Source: a virus
IMG/VR virus record: IMGVR_UViG_3300028284_000025
Coordinates: 1 to 27,258 of that record
Direction: 5' to 3' (one strand)
DNA length: 27,258 nucleotides
Shown: positions 6,617-13,570 of the stretch, piece by piece
How positions within the stretch are numbered: the first letter of the stretch is position 1
Layout of the letters: each line of letters begins with the position of its first letter
Program-made: the position numbers and the translations under genes
Notes under the pieces: generated by a model
Told to the model about the DNA's origin: nothing
What the model saw: the letters and a program-made list of their open reading frames with translations, nothing else
The model's database searches: none

Positions 6617-8878
6617 ATGAGTCAAAAGGTAAAAACACCTTCGGGTTGGAATTCAACCCAAGGTGCTTGGGTTAAAACCGCATCAGGTACATGGAAAGCT
6701 GTATCTGATATACAAATAAAAACGCCGACTGGGTGGGTTGCAGCCTCAGGTCAACGAAACACACAACAACCATACCCTGCAAATAGTCAGACATCGTACC
6801 CTGCTTCGAGTCAAACTGCCTATCCTGCAAGTAGTCAGACACCGTTTACTTATCCTGCTTCAAGACAGAATACTTATCCTGCAGCTGCTCAGACACCGTT
6901 TACTTATCCTGCTTCAAGACAGAATACTTATCCTGCTTCGAGTCAGACACCGTTTACTTATCCTGCTTCAAGACAGAATACTTATCCTGCTTCGAGTCAG
7001 ACACCGTTTACTTATCCTGCGTCAAGACAGACAGCATATCCTGCAAGTTATCAGATACCGTTTACATATCCTGCAAACAGTCAGACACCATATCCTGCTG
7101 GGTATCAGATACCATTTACTTACAGTGCGAATGCTCAAAGTACATATCCTGCGATATATCAGATACCATTTACTTATCCTGCGTCAAGTCAAACTCCGTT
7201 TACTTATCCTGCGTCAAGACAGACATCATATACAGCAGATACACGGATATCTGCTAGACAACCAGTGAATGGTCAAACACCATATCCTGCAATTTATATC
7301 GCACCTGCTAGACAACCAGTGAATGGTCAAACACCATATCCTGCTGGGTACATTGCATCTGCTAGACAACCAGTGAATGGTCAAACACCATATCCTGCTA
7401 CATATCAAGCAAGACAACCAGTAAGTGGTCAAAATCCATTTACTTATCCTGCTTCGTACACTGCTAGACAACCAGTGAATGGTCAAAATCCATTTACTTA
7501 TCCTGCTTCGTACACTGCTAGACAGCCATTTACTTATCAGATACCATTTACTTACAGTGCTAATTACATTGCTAGACAACCATTTACTTATCAGATACCG
7601 TTTACTTACAATGCAAATTATTCTGCATCTGCTAGGTCTCCAAGAAATGGTCAGACGCCATATCCTGCGATAACAACTTATATAGCATCTGCAAGGACTC
7701 CAACAAGAGTTCCTTCAGGAATACCATATACCTATATTCAGACGATTCCAGTAACGGTGCCTGGCGGCCCGCAAACGCCAGGGTCTTTTCAACAGATTAA
7801 GGGTGGGTCTTATAATTATAGAACACCTAATCCTTTTACTTACCTTTTGCCTGCTAGTGGTAACACCGAAACAAATGCTCAACAGCCGTATACTTATACT
7901 GCGAATACTAATTACACTGCTAGACAACCATTTACTTATCAGATACCGTATACTTACCCTGCTATATATCAAGCACCTGCTAGACAACCAGTGAATGGTC
8001 AAAATCCGTATCCTGCAATTTATATCGCACCTGCTAGGTCTCCAAGAAATGGTCAAAATCCGTATCCTGCAGCCTATCAAGCACCTGCAAGACAACCGTT
8101 TACTTATCAGATACCATATCCTGCAGCCTATCAAGCACCTGCAAGACAACCGTTTACTTATCAGATACCGTATATTGCTAATTACATTGCTAGACAACCG
8201 TATACTTATCAGATACCATTTACTTATCCTGCTTCGTACATTGCTAGACAGCCATTTACTTATCAGATACCATTTACTTACAGTGCGAGTTATCCTGCTA
8301 GACAACCGTTTACTTATCAGATACCATTTACATATCCTGCAACGTATATTGCGAGACAACCTGCAATCTATCAAGCGAGTGCAAGACAACCTGCTATATA
8401 TCAAGCACCTGCTAGGTCTCCACATGCCTATATTGCAAGGTCACCAAGTATATACCAAGCACCTGCAAGACAACCAGCTGGATATGATGCAAGACAACCT
8501 GCTATATACCAAGCACCTGCAAGACAACCTGCAATCTATATTGCAAGACAACCTGCTATATATCAAGCACCCGCGAGACAACCTGCAATCTATATTGCAA
8601 GACAACCTGCAATCTATCAAGCACCTGCTCGTCAACCTGCTATCTATATTGCGAGACAACCTGCTATATACCAAGCACCTGCTCGTCAACCTTCGATTTA
8701 TATTGCGAGACAACCTGCAATCTATCAAGCACCTGCGAGACAACCTGCGATTTATGTTGCGAGACAACCTGCAATCTACATTGCACAACAACCTGCAACT
8801 TATATTGCAAGAACTCCTGTAGATAGATGGGATGGTGTGTTACAACAGAATTGGCCTGCGACACCTATTTCAGGTTAA
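6617..8878 (+). CDS. Tyr/Pro/Ala/Gln/Arg repeat protein, probable virion adhesin
   Basis: This is a 753-residue protein of no family I can name with confidence. Residues 1-46 form a small cap with a twice-used motif (VKTPSGW...WVKTASGTWK...IKTPTGW), probably for virion attachment. Residues about 50-734 are built of 8- and 10-residue units such as QNTYPASS, QTPFTYPASR, QPAIYIAR and QPAIYQAPAR, which often pair into 18-residue blocks. Unit type drifts along the chain: PFTYPASRQ, then ARQPVNGQTPYPA, then ARQPFTYQIPFTY, then ARQPAIYQAP. A non-repetitive, Gly/Pro-rich break lies at residues about 361-420. The end (VDRWDGVLQQNWPATPISG) is unique. It has no cysteine, few acidic residues and many Arg. 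Composition recalls extensins and mussel foot proteins. A late box and AGGA precede it. Open frames in other registers across the repeats are artefacts of repetition. Confidence 0.8.
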   Translation: MSQKVKTPSGWNSTQGAWVKTASGTWKAVSDIQIKTPTGWVAASGQRNTQQPYPANSQTSYPASSQTAYPASSQTPFTYPASRQNTYPAAAQTPFTYPASRQNTYPASSQTPFTYPASRQNTYPASSQTPFTYPASRQTAYPASYQIPFTYPANSQTPYPAGYQIPFTYSANAQSTYPAIYQIPFTYPASSQTPFTYPASRQTSYTADTRISARQPVNGQTPYPAIYIAPARQPVNGQTPYPAGYIASARQPVNGQTPYPATYQARQPVSGQNPFTYPASYTARQPVNGQNPFTYPASYTARQPFTYQIPFTYSANYIARQPFTYQIPFTYNANYSASARSPRNGQTPYPAITTYIASARTPTRVPSGIPYTYIQTIPVTVPGGPQTPGSFQQIKGGSYNYRTPNPFTYLLPASGNTETNAQQPYTYTANTNYTARQPFTYQIPYTYPAIYQAPARQPVNGQNPYPAIYIAPARSPRNGQNPYPAAYQAPARQPFTYQIPYPAAYQAPARQPFTYQIPYIANYIARQPYTYQIPFTYPASYIARQPFTYQIPFTYSASYPARQPFTYQIPFTYPATYIARQPAIYQASARQPAIYQAPARSPHAYIARSPSIYQAPARQPAGYDARQPAIYQAPARQPAIYIARQPAIYQAPARQPAIYIARQPAIYQAPARQPAIYIARQPAIYQAPARQPSIYIARQPAIYQAPARQPAIYVARQPAIYIAQQPATYIARTPVDRWDGVLQQNWPATPISG
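6764..8818 (+). repeat. tandem coding repeats, 24- and 30-base units in 54-base blocks
   Basis: The DNA repeats with the protein. Blocks of 54 bases (18 codons) recur. Near 6836-7010 the copies are almost identical, which points to recent tandem duplication. Toward 8340-8800 the same peptide unit is spelled with different synonymous codons (for example CCTGCAATCTAT and CCTGCTATATAT), so those copies are older and held at protein level. Distances between successive AR(Q/S)P motifs are 8, 10, 16, 18 or 20 codons, never odd in the copies I counted. The array is interrupted at about 7697-7876. Confidence 0.9.
7760..7782 (+). other. GC-rich intragenic hairpin
   Basis: CCTGGCG (7760-7766) pairs perfectly with CGCCAGG (7776-7782) across a nine-base loop. 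It lies in the non-repetitive break of the repeat gene and is by far the most GC-rich patch of the region. GTCTTTTC follows, which is only weakly terminator-like. Confidence 0.6.
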
Positions 8879-8884
8879 AACTCC

Positions 8885-8926
8885 TCTGTTATCTGTTGAC
8901 TAAATATAGGGTCAACAGATAACGGA
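8885..8926 (+). promoter_or_regulatory. 16-bp hairpin with a late box in its loop
   Basis: The left arm TCTGTTATCTGTTGAC (8885-8900) pairs with GTCAACAGATAACGGA (8911-8926): 15 Watson-Crick pairs and one G-U. The ten-base loop is TAAATATAGG. Box ACTAAATA (8899-8906) overlaps the loop, and a start six bases after it would fall at 8912, inside the right arm. Transcripts reading through from upstream would carry the whole hairpin, while transcripts begun here would not. There is no T-run, so it is not a normal terminator. The GGA at the foot of the right arm is the only purine-rich element before the ATG at 8941. Confidence 0.6.
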
Positions 8927-8940
8927 TAACAGATTATATT

Positions 8941-10491
8941 ATGAGATTAAACAGTAGAATAAACCCAATAGACGCTCCCAAAATAGTAGAAAAATACAAT
9001 ATCCCCACATTAGATTGGAGTGCGGATGGAAACGTAGACGCCTATTTACAGGAGTTGGGAAAGGTTAATATAGACCTTGGAAAAATACATCTATATAAAG
9101 ATTCCAAAATTCCCGAAGACAATAGAAAGGTCAAAGTTTATGAAGAAATTCGTAAACAAAATCTTGTACCACCAACTAAAATGTTAACTTGGGGTGAATT
9201 AAAAAAACACGACTTAATTGACATTGATATGGGTTTGGAATATGAGGTTGAAACTTACCTCAACATGAATTACCGTGGTTACACAGGTGGTATTCACAAT
9301 CAAGCTGGTGATACAGGACTGACTGATGATGAGTTGAATTCAGTAGGTAGTACCTTTTACCACTCCACGAAAGCCCATTGGATGATTCATGACATCAAAG
9401 AAAATGGTCTAGTAAATCCAGTACAAGGATGTCTCTACGCATATCGTAGTGATTGGAGTGACAGCGGAATAAGATATAGACTCCATATCCACCCAGGCTC
9501 TATTAGACAATCAATGTATAAAATTTTAGATGATGATTCACTTCCAATTTTGTTAGCAGACCCCTATGATTACCTAGAAAGTCCCGAATTAAGTGTACAA
9601 GAACATTTGGATATTTTTGCAGATTCCTCACTTCAAACTACTGAAATTAGTTTAGATTATCATAATGGATATATGCAAATATGGCCCACCCAGTTGACAC
9701 CTAGACTAGACAGTTGGAGAAAAAGAGTGTCAGAATTTGGTAAGAGTGTGTTTGAATTAACTGAAGGAAAACCCTTTAACATTTATATTGGATACGACAG
9801 TAGACATGAGGAACTTCCAAAGGTTTCTAGAAACAGTATACTAAGACATCTAAATGGTCACCGTTCACGAGGTATGAGTGATTTAGAATGTTTCAAACCC
9901 GAAATTAAATTCCTTGACAAATCAAAAATTCCCGAGTATACTAGAGAATATGCAGGTCAAAGTACTGAGTTTACATACAGTAGATTTTTAATACCATACC
10001 TAGAAGACTATAAGGGAATTTCATTGTTCATTGATGATGATATGATTTTTACTAAAAGTCCTTTACCACTGTTCATGTTCCTACACCCCGATGATGCCGT
10101 TGCAGTGTGTAAGTATGATTATGACAATCTACACACACCTGAAACTAAGTTTGATGGTGAGAAGAATGTCTCTTATCCTAAGAAATTGTGGTCAAGTATG
10201 ATGGTATTCAATAATAGTCATGAAGACTGCAGGAAGTTGACACCTGAAGTTATTAATACCGAAAGTGGAAAGTATCTACACCAGTTTGAGTGGACAGATA
10301 TGGTATCCGAAATACCTACTAAATACATACACAATGAGGGGTATGATGATGTTAAACCCGATGCATTTGGGTTTCATTATACAAGGGGAGGCCCTTGGGT
10401 AAAAGGACAAGACTGTTCTGATATCACAAACTTAAAAAACTACAACATTGAAAAGAATTGTCTTGAACTAGACGGAGAAATTAACTTATGA
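8941..10491 (+). CDS. ParB-like domain fused to GT8-like glycosyltransferase
   Basis: This 516-residue protein has two parts. About residues 1-270 include FYHSTKAHWMIHDIKENGLVNPVQG and RYRLHIHPGSIRQ (139-190), which loosely recall the ParB/Srx pattern (a 'G..PV' strand then 'G..R'). This assignment is weak. Residues about 277-490 look like a GT-A glycosyltransferase of GT8 type: FNIYIGYDSRHEE (279-291), TEFTYSRFLIPYL (342-354), the metal-binding DDD at 365-367 in SLFIDDDMIF, then KKLWSSMMVFNN and a late His motif HYTRGGPW (479-486). It is expected to transfer a sugar from a nucleotide sugar. The acceptor is unknown, and the nearest candidate is the repeat protein just upstream. The gene overlaps the next by four bases (ATGA), heading a coupled cassette. 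Confidence 0.7.
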   Translation: MRLNSRINPIDAPKIVEKYNIPTLDWSADGNVDAYLQELGKVNIDLGKIHLYKDSKIPEDNRKVKVYEEIRKQNLVPPTKMLTWGELKKHDLIDIDMGLEYEVETYLNMNYRGYTGGIHNQAGDTGLTDDELNSVGSTFYHSTKAHWMIHDIKENGLVNPVQGCLYAYRSDWSDSGIRYRLHIHPGSIRQSMYKILDDDSLPILLADPYDYLESPELSVQEHLDIFADSSLQTTEISLDYHNGYMQIWPTQLTPRLDSWRKRVSEFGKSVFELTEGKPFNIYIGYDSRHEELPKVSRNSILRHLNGHRSRGMSDLECFKPEIKFLDKSKIPEYTREYAGQSTEFTYSRFLIPYLEDYKGISLFIDDDMIFTKSPLPLFMFLHPDDAVAVCKYDYDNLHTPETKFDGEKNVSYPKKLWSSMMVFNNSHEDCRKLTPEVINTESGKYLHQFEWTDMVSEIPTKYIHNEGYDDVKPDAFGFHYTRGGPWVKGQDCSDITNLKNYNIEKNCLELDGEINL

Positions 10492-11045
10492 ACGCACTAA
10501 TATTTACAGAAAACAACGATTTAAGAATTACAAAAACAAATGGATTGAGGTATGAATTCAATAATGTTGATAAGCCTAGTTTAGGATTTGACTTTGATAT
10601 TGTCGTATATGACGGAGACGAACATTGGAAAATTGAAAAATTCGATGATAGTCAACCCTTTGAGACACATGAACGAATTGACTTGACTGATGAAGAGATG
10701 GAATCCATTGAAGTTTATATTGATGCATCCGAACCACCACAGGGAGTCTGTCTTAATGACCAACTGATTGATGAATTATATGAGTTTCAAGATGGGAAAA
10801 ATACGGATGCAGCTCGTCAGTATGGGTTTGATAGTTTATTAGAATGTACTTATATAGGAAGACATGGTTCAAATCATCCCAAAAGAACTAATGCAAGATT
10901 GGTCATGGAATGTGCAGATGCAACAGCACATGTTACAGAACAGTTGGTTCAGGAAATTGAAGTTACATCTGAAGATGCTTTAAAAACGCTGAACGAATAT
11001 AGAGGATTCTATCCCGATTTATTCAAACCAACTGCTCAGGATTAA
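10488..11045 (+). CDS. hypothetical protein in the modification cassette
   Basis: I do not recognise this 185-residue acidic protein. It is coupled to the glycosyltransferase by an ATGA overlap and followed five bases later by an oxygenase. It opens with short strand-like segments (ALIFTENNDLRITKTNG, LGFDFDIVVYDGDEHWKIE). The centre reads EPPQGVCLNDQLIDELYEF, and the C-terminal part has ECTYIGRHGSNHP and a helical stretch. No catalytic motif, signal peptide or membrane segment is evident. Its position suggests an accessory or substrate-binding role for its neighbours, which is inference. Confidence 0.7.
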   Translation: MNALIFTENNDLRITKTNGLRYEFNNVDKPSLGFDFDIVVYDGDEHWKIEKFDDSQPFETHERIDLTDEEMESIEVYIDASEPPQGVCLNDQLIDELYEFQDGKNTDAARQYGFDSLLECTYIGRHGSNHPKRTNARLVMECADATAHVTEQLVQEIEVTSEDALKTLNEYRGFYPDLFKPTAQD

Positions 11046-11050
11046 AATTC

Positions 11051-11722
11051 ATGGAAATCTGTGTTATAGATTCTCCTGTAAAAATCGAAAAACTGCCTTT
11101 AGATAAAATATATGTTTTAGATAATTGGTTAGCTCATCCTATTCATAAAAAAGTAGACGAATCTTTAAAAGGAGCTCGGTGGGGTAAAAGTAATGAAGTA
11201 AGGGGAGATGACCCTACTGGTTTACCAATGCATCAGTTTTGGGGAGCTTCTATGTATTGTGATGATAATTGGTCTGACGAAGTGGATAATGGAATAATAC
11301 TTTGGAGTAAATACCTAAATGAAAGAGTGGGAGAAGACTTTGGGTTTGAATGGGAGAATTTTCAGTATATGGGAGGAAACTCTCAAACACAAGGACTTTA
11401 TGGAACTATTCATACTGATTGCCCTCTTGATGAAGACCAAAACTTATCCTTTTTATACTACACAAATACACATTGGGAAGACCATTGGGGTGGAGTTTTG
11501 AGATTATATGAAACTCCTGAAGATGGTATAGAAACAATACAAGGTTTTGATTTAAGGGAAAACGGAATTCAAATCGCAGAAGTGGAATTCAAACCCAATA
11601 GATTGATTATTTTTGATGGAAGAATACCACATGGTGCAGATGCACCAAATCCTTCTGCAAGATATATGGACAGAAGGTCTATAGTAATTCGAGGTGACAA
11701 AGTTAAGTTATGCCAACAATAA
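11051..11722 (+). CDS. 2-oxoglutarate/Fe(II)-dependent oxygenase (prolyl hydroxylase-like)
   Basis: This 223-residue protein is of the usual size for a phage 2OG-Fe(II) oxygenase. The iron-binding HxD is IHTDCPLDED (H121, D123). The distal histidine lies in RLIIFDGRIPHGADAP (H194). The 2OG-binding arginine is R208 or R209 in YMDRRSIVIRG. Between them are NLSFLYYTN and WGGVLRLYE, the strand pattern of the prolyl 4-hydroxylase-like branch. Such enzymes hydroxylate a protein side chain, nucleobase or small molecule. The substrate is not readable here. Overlap by 13 bases with the next gene and a five-base gap before it place it firmly in the cassette. The nearby Pro-rich repeat protein is an attractive but unproven substrate. 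Confidence 0.85.
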   Translation: MEICVIDSPVKIEKLPLDKIYVLDNWLAHPIHKKVDESLKGARWGKSNEVRGDDPTGLPMHQFWGASMYCDDNWSDEVDNGIILWSKYLNERVGEDFGFEWENFQYMGGNSQTQGLYGTIHTDCPLDEDQNLSFLYYTNTHWEDHWGGVLRLYETPEDGIETIQGFDLRENGIQIAEVEFKPNRLIIFDGRIPHGADAPNPSARYMDRRSIVIRGDKVKLCQQ

Positions 11723-12561
11723 AATTCAACACATACCATAAAAATGCATTCGACACAACTAAACCAATTCTTGCAAAATCGTATAAACCCGATTGGTGGA
11801 AAAAAATTCCAGTAAATGATATTGTTCGGGGAAATATAGTTGAGGGAACTATAAAAACTTGTCCTGCTATGCATGACTGGTTGAATATGGGATGGTTGAT
11901 AGTCGCCAATCGGGATATAACAGTAAAACATGGAAAAATTAATGGATACTGTGCGGCCGTAGAAGACCTCAAACAGGGAAAACTGTGTAGTACACTACCA
12001 TCACACCCTAAAGAGCAAGTTGGTGAGGGGACAGATTATCAGTTTAATTACCACACTCAGAATGAAGAGGTATATGATGCATTTAAAGTAAGAGGTGAGT
12101 GGAGTATAAAATTACCAAAAGGTTACAGTATGATGTACCTAGACCCATTCCTATGGCAAAATAAAGACTTTAAAGCATGGAACGGTGTTGTAGATTCGGA
12201 TAAGGGGTTCAATCACGGACACGACAATAGTAATATTATCATGTATCCTAAACATGGTGATGACTTTGTTATCAAGAAAGGAACACCATTAGTACAGGTA
12301 ATACCATTCAAGAGAGAGGAGTGGGAATCTGAGTATCATTTACAAACATCATGGGATTTTTATGAAGACCGCAGTAGTTTACTGCATCCTGATGGGTCAC
12401 TTTCAAATGCAGAATTGATGGAGAGAAACAAGGGTTCTTATAAAAAAAATTTTTGGACTCCGAAACCAAAATTATTTAAAGATGCAAAGGGTGGATGTCC
12501 TTTTGACCACGATACACCTGAGACTAAAAACGAAGTTCAGATGGAGTTTGATTTTAAATGA
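11710..12561 (+). CDS. DUF6065-like conserved protein
   Basis: This 283-residue protein starts inside the end of the oxygenase gene and overlaps the next gene by four bases (ATGA). The pattern fits my memory of the DUF6065 group: SYKPDWWKKIP near the start, TIKTCPAMHDWLNMGWLIV (49-67), KLPKGYSMMYLDP, WNGVVDSD, and IIMYPKHGDDFVIKKGTPL followed by VQVIPFKREEWE. The family has no established reaction that I know of. The GTPLVQVIPFKR end resembles cupin or jelly-roll-like barrels. The C-terminus has CPFDHDTPE. It is often seen near oxygenases in marine phages, so a role in the same pathway is inferred. Confidence 0.6.
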   Translation: MPTIKFNTYHKNAFDTTKPILAKSYKPDWWKKIPVNDIVRGNIVEGTIKTCPAMHDWLNMGWLIVANRDITVKHGKINGYCAAVEDLKQGKLCSTLPSHPKEQVGEGTDYQFNYHTQNEEVYDAFKVRGEWSIKLPKGYSMMYLDPFLWQNKDFKAWNGVVDSDKGFNHGHDNSNIIMYPKHGDDFVIKKGTPLVQVIPFKREEWESEYHLQTSWDFYEDRSSLLHPDGSLSNAELMERNKGSYKKNFWTPKPKLFKDAKGGCPFDHDTPETKNEVQMEFDFK

Positions 12562-13238
12562 GTGTGTCACTATTATTTCCAACTCCTATTTTCTCAAGAA
12601 ATTTTCTTGACCCAAATTTGGCTGCAAATCAGGGTTATAACGAAGATTACGCAGAGATGTTGAAGAACGAAATAGATACAATGAGAAGGAAAGACCCCGA
12701 AGGTAGAAGAATCTCAAATGCATACACTGGATGGCAATCAAATGATGGAGTTGATGGAAACCCCCTTTTTCAGAAATGTATGAATAGAATTGCAACCTTT
12801 TTTCATGAAGAGGTCACTCCATACTTTGGTGTTTCTTCAAAAATTCGTATGGGTAACTCATGGGCAAATATAAATGATAAGGGTGCATGGAATCAACCAC
12901 ATCTTCATAATGGATGTTGGTTTAGTGGTGTTCTATACATAAGTGCAGGAGGGGATGAGGGTGATATTCAGTTTATAGACCCAATGCCAAAGGTAGTAGG
13001 AAATATGCCTCATGGAAGACGTAGTAACGCCAGTCACAGGATTGCACCATCTACAGGAAACTGTGTATTATTTCCTAGTGGTGCGATGCATATGGTAGAA
13101 CCAAACTTCTCAAAATCTAATCGATATAGTATATCCTTTAATGTGGAGTTGGTTGACTACCACAATAAACCGTTGCCTTGGAATGAAAATGAATATACTT
13201 TCGAATTAGATGAGAAAGGTGACCCCATACTGTCATAG
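12558..13238 (+). CDS. 2OG-Fe(II) oxygenase-like protein (TIGR02466/PF13759 type)
   Basis: This 226-residue protein opens with LLFPTPIFSRNF, the usual start of this family. The core follows the double-stranded beta-helix order: WANINDKGAWNQPHLHNG (H115 and H117), SGVLYISAGGDEGDIQFIDP, then NCVLFPSGAMHMVEPN (H178) and NRYSISFNVEL (R189). The HxH in place of HxD is, as I recall, usual in this group, whose activity is predicted rather than shown. It closes the cassette through an ATGA overlap with the DUF6065-like gene. Having two different oxygenase folds in one operon suggests two hydroxylation sites or substrates. Confidence 0.78.
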   Translation: MSVSLLFPTPIFSRNFLDPNLAANQGYNEDYAEMLKNEIDTMRRKDPEGRRISNAYTGWQSNDGVDGNPLFQKCMNRIATFFHEEVTPYFGVSSKIRMGNSWANINDKGAWNQPHLHNGCWFSGVLYISAGGDEGDIQFIDPMPKVVGNMPHGRRSNASHRIAPSTGNCVLFPSGAMHMVEPNFSKSNRYSISFNVELVDYHNKPLPWNENEYTFELDEKGDPILS

Positions 13239-13242
13239 ATTT

Positions 13243-13250
13243 CCTAAATA
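13243..13250 (+). promoter_or_regulatory. possible late promoter, CCTAAATA, leaderless geometry
   Basis: CCTAAATA is followed by exactly five bases (TCCGT) and the ATG at 13256, the same spacing as three exact TATAAATA boxes in this window. There is no Shine-Dalgarno between the previous stop and the ATG. The box has two mismatches to TATAAATA but matches the CTAAATA variant seen elsewhere here. Confidence 0.55.
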
Positions 13251-13255
13251 TCCGT

Positions 13256-13516
13256 ATGGAATTAGTAATCGACCCAAACATGATTTGGAATCTCTTCCTT
13301 ACACTAGTCATAGCACCAGTTGGATTAATTGTAAGAAACGTGATGTCTGAACAAAAACGAATAGATATCCTTCTCAATAAAACAAGAGAGGAGATAGCTA
13401 GAGACTATTTAACGCGTGACCAAATAGAAAAAGACTTCCAAAGGTTGTTTGACACTATGAACAGAATGGACGAAAAGTTGGATAGACTTCAATCTAAAAC
13501 ATACTTCCAAGAATAG
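13256..13516 (+). CDS. small membrane/coiled-coil protein
   Basis: This 86-residue protein has one hydrophobic segment (about residues 9-29, including WNLFLTLVIAPVGLIV). A charged helical tail rich in Lys, Glu, Asp and Arg follows, with heptad-like spacing (residues 31-80), as in a coiled coil. I do not recognise a family. The single membrane span close to the N-terminus suggests an inner-membrane protein with a cytoplasmic coil. It stands alone between the modification cassette and gp13. The start has no ribosome site but lies five bases after a late-type box. Confidence 0.65.
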   Translation: MELVIDPNMIWNLFLTLVIAPVGLIVRNVMSEQKRIDILLNKTREEIARDYLTRDQIEKDFQRLFDTMNRMDEKLDRLQSKTYFQE

Positions 13517-13528
13517 GGTATCAAAGTG

Positions 13529-13536
13529 TATAAATA
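13529..13536 (+). promoter_or_regulatory. T4-type late promoter for the neck/terminase operon
   Basis: An exact TATAAATA lies in the 54-base gap before gp13. The expected start near 13542 gives a leader of about 29 bases without a clear Shine-Dalgarno. It probably drives gp13 through gp17, which are packed with overlaps or gaps of five bases or fewer. Confidence 0.88.
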
Positions 13537-13570
13537 GTAGTAAGATAACTATTACTACTGGATTAAACAC

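Noticed and set aside
7226-8864. Long open frames on both strands across the repeat gene
   Set aside because: They are by-products of tandem repetition: a frame free of stops in one unit stays open in all. They have no ribosome sites and translate to Leu/Ile/Arg- or Cys/Arg-rich repeats with no family features.
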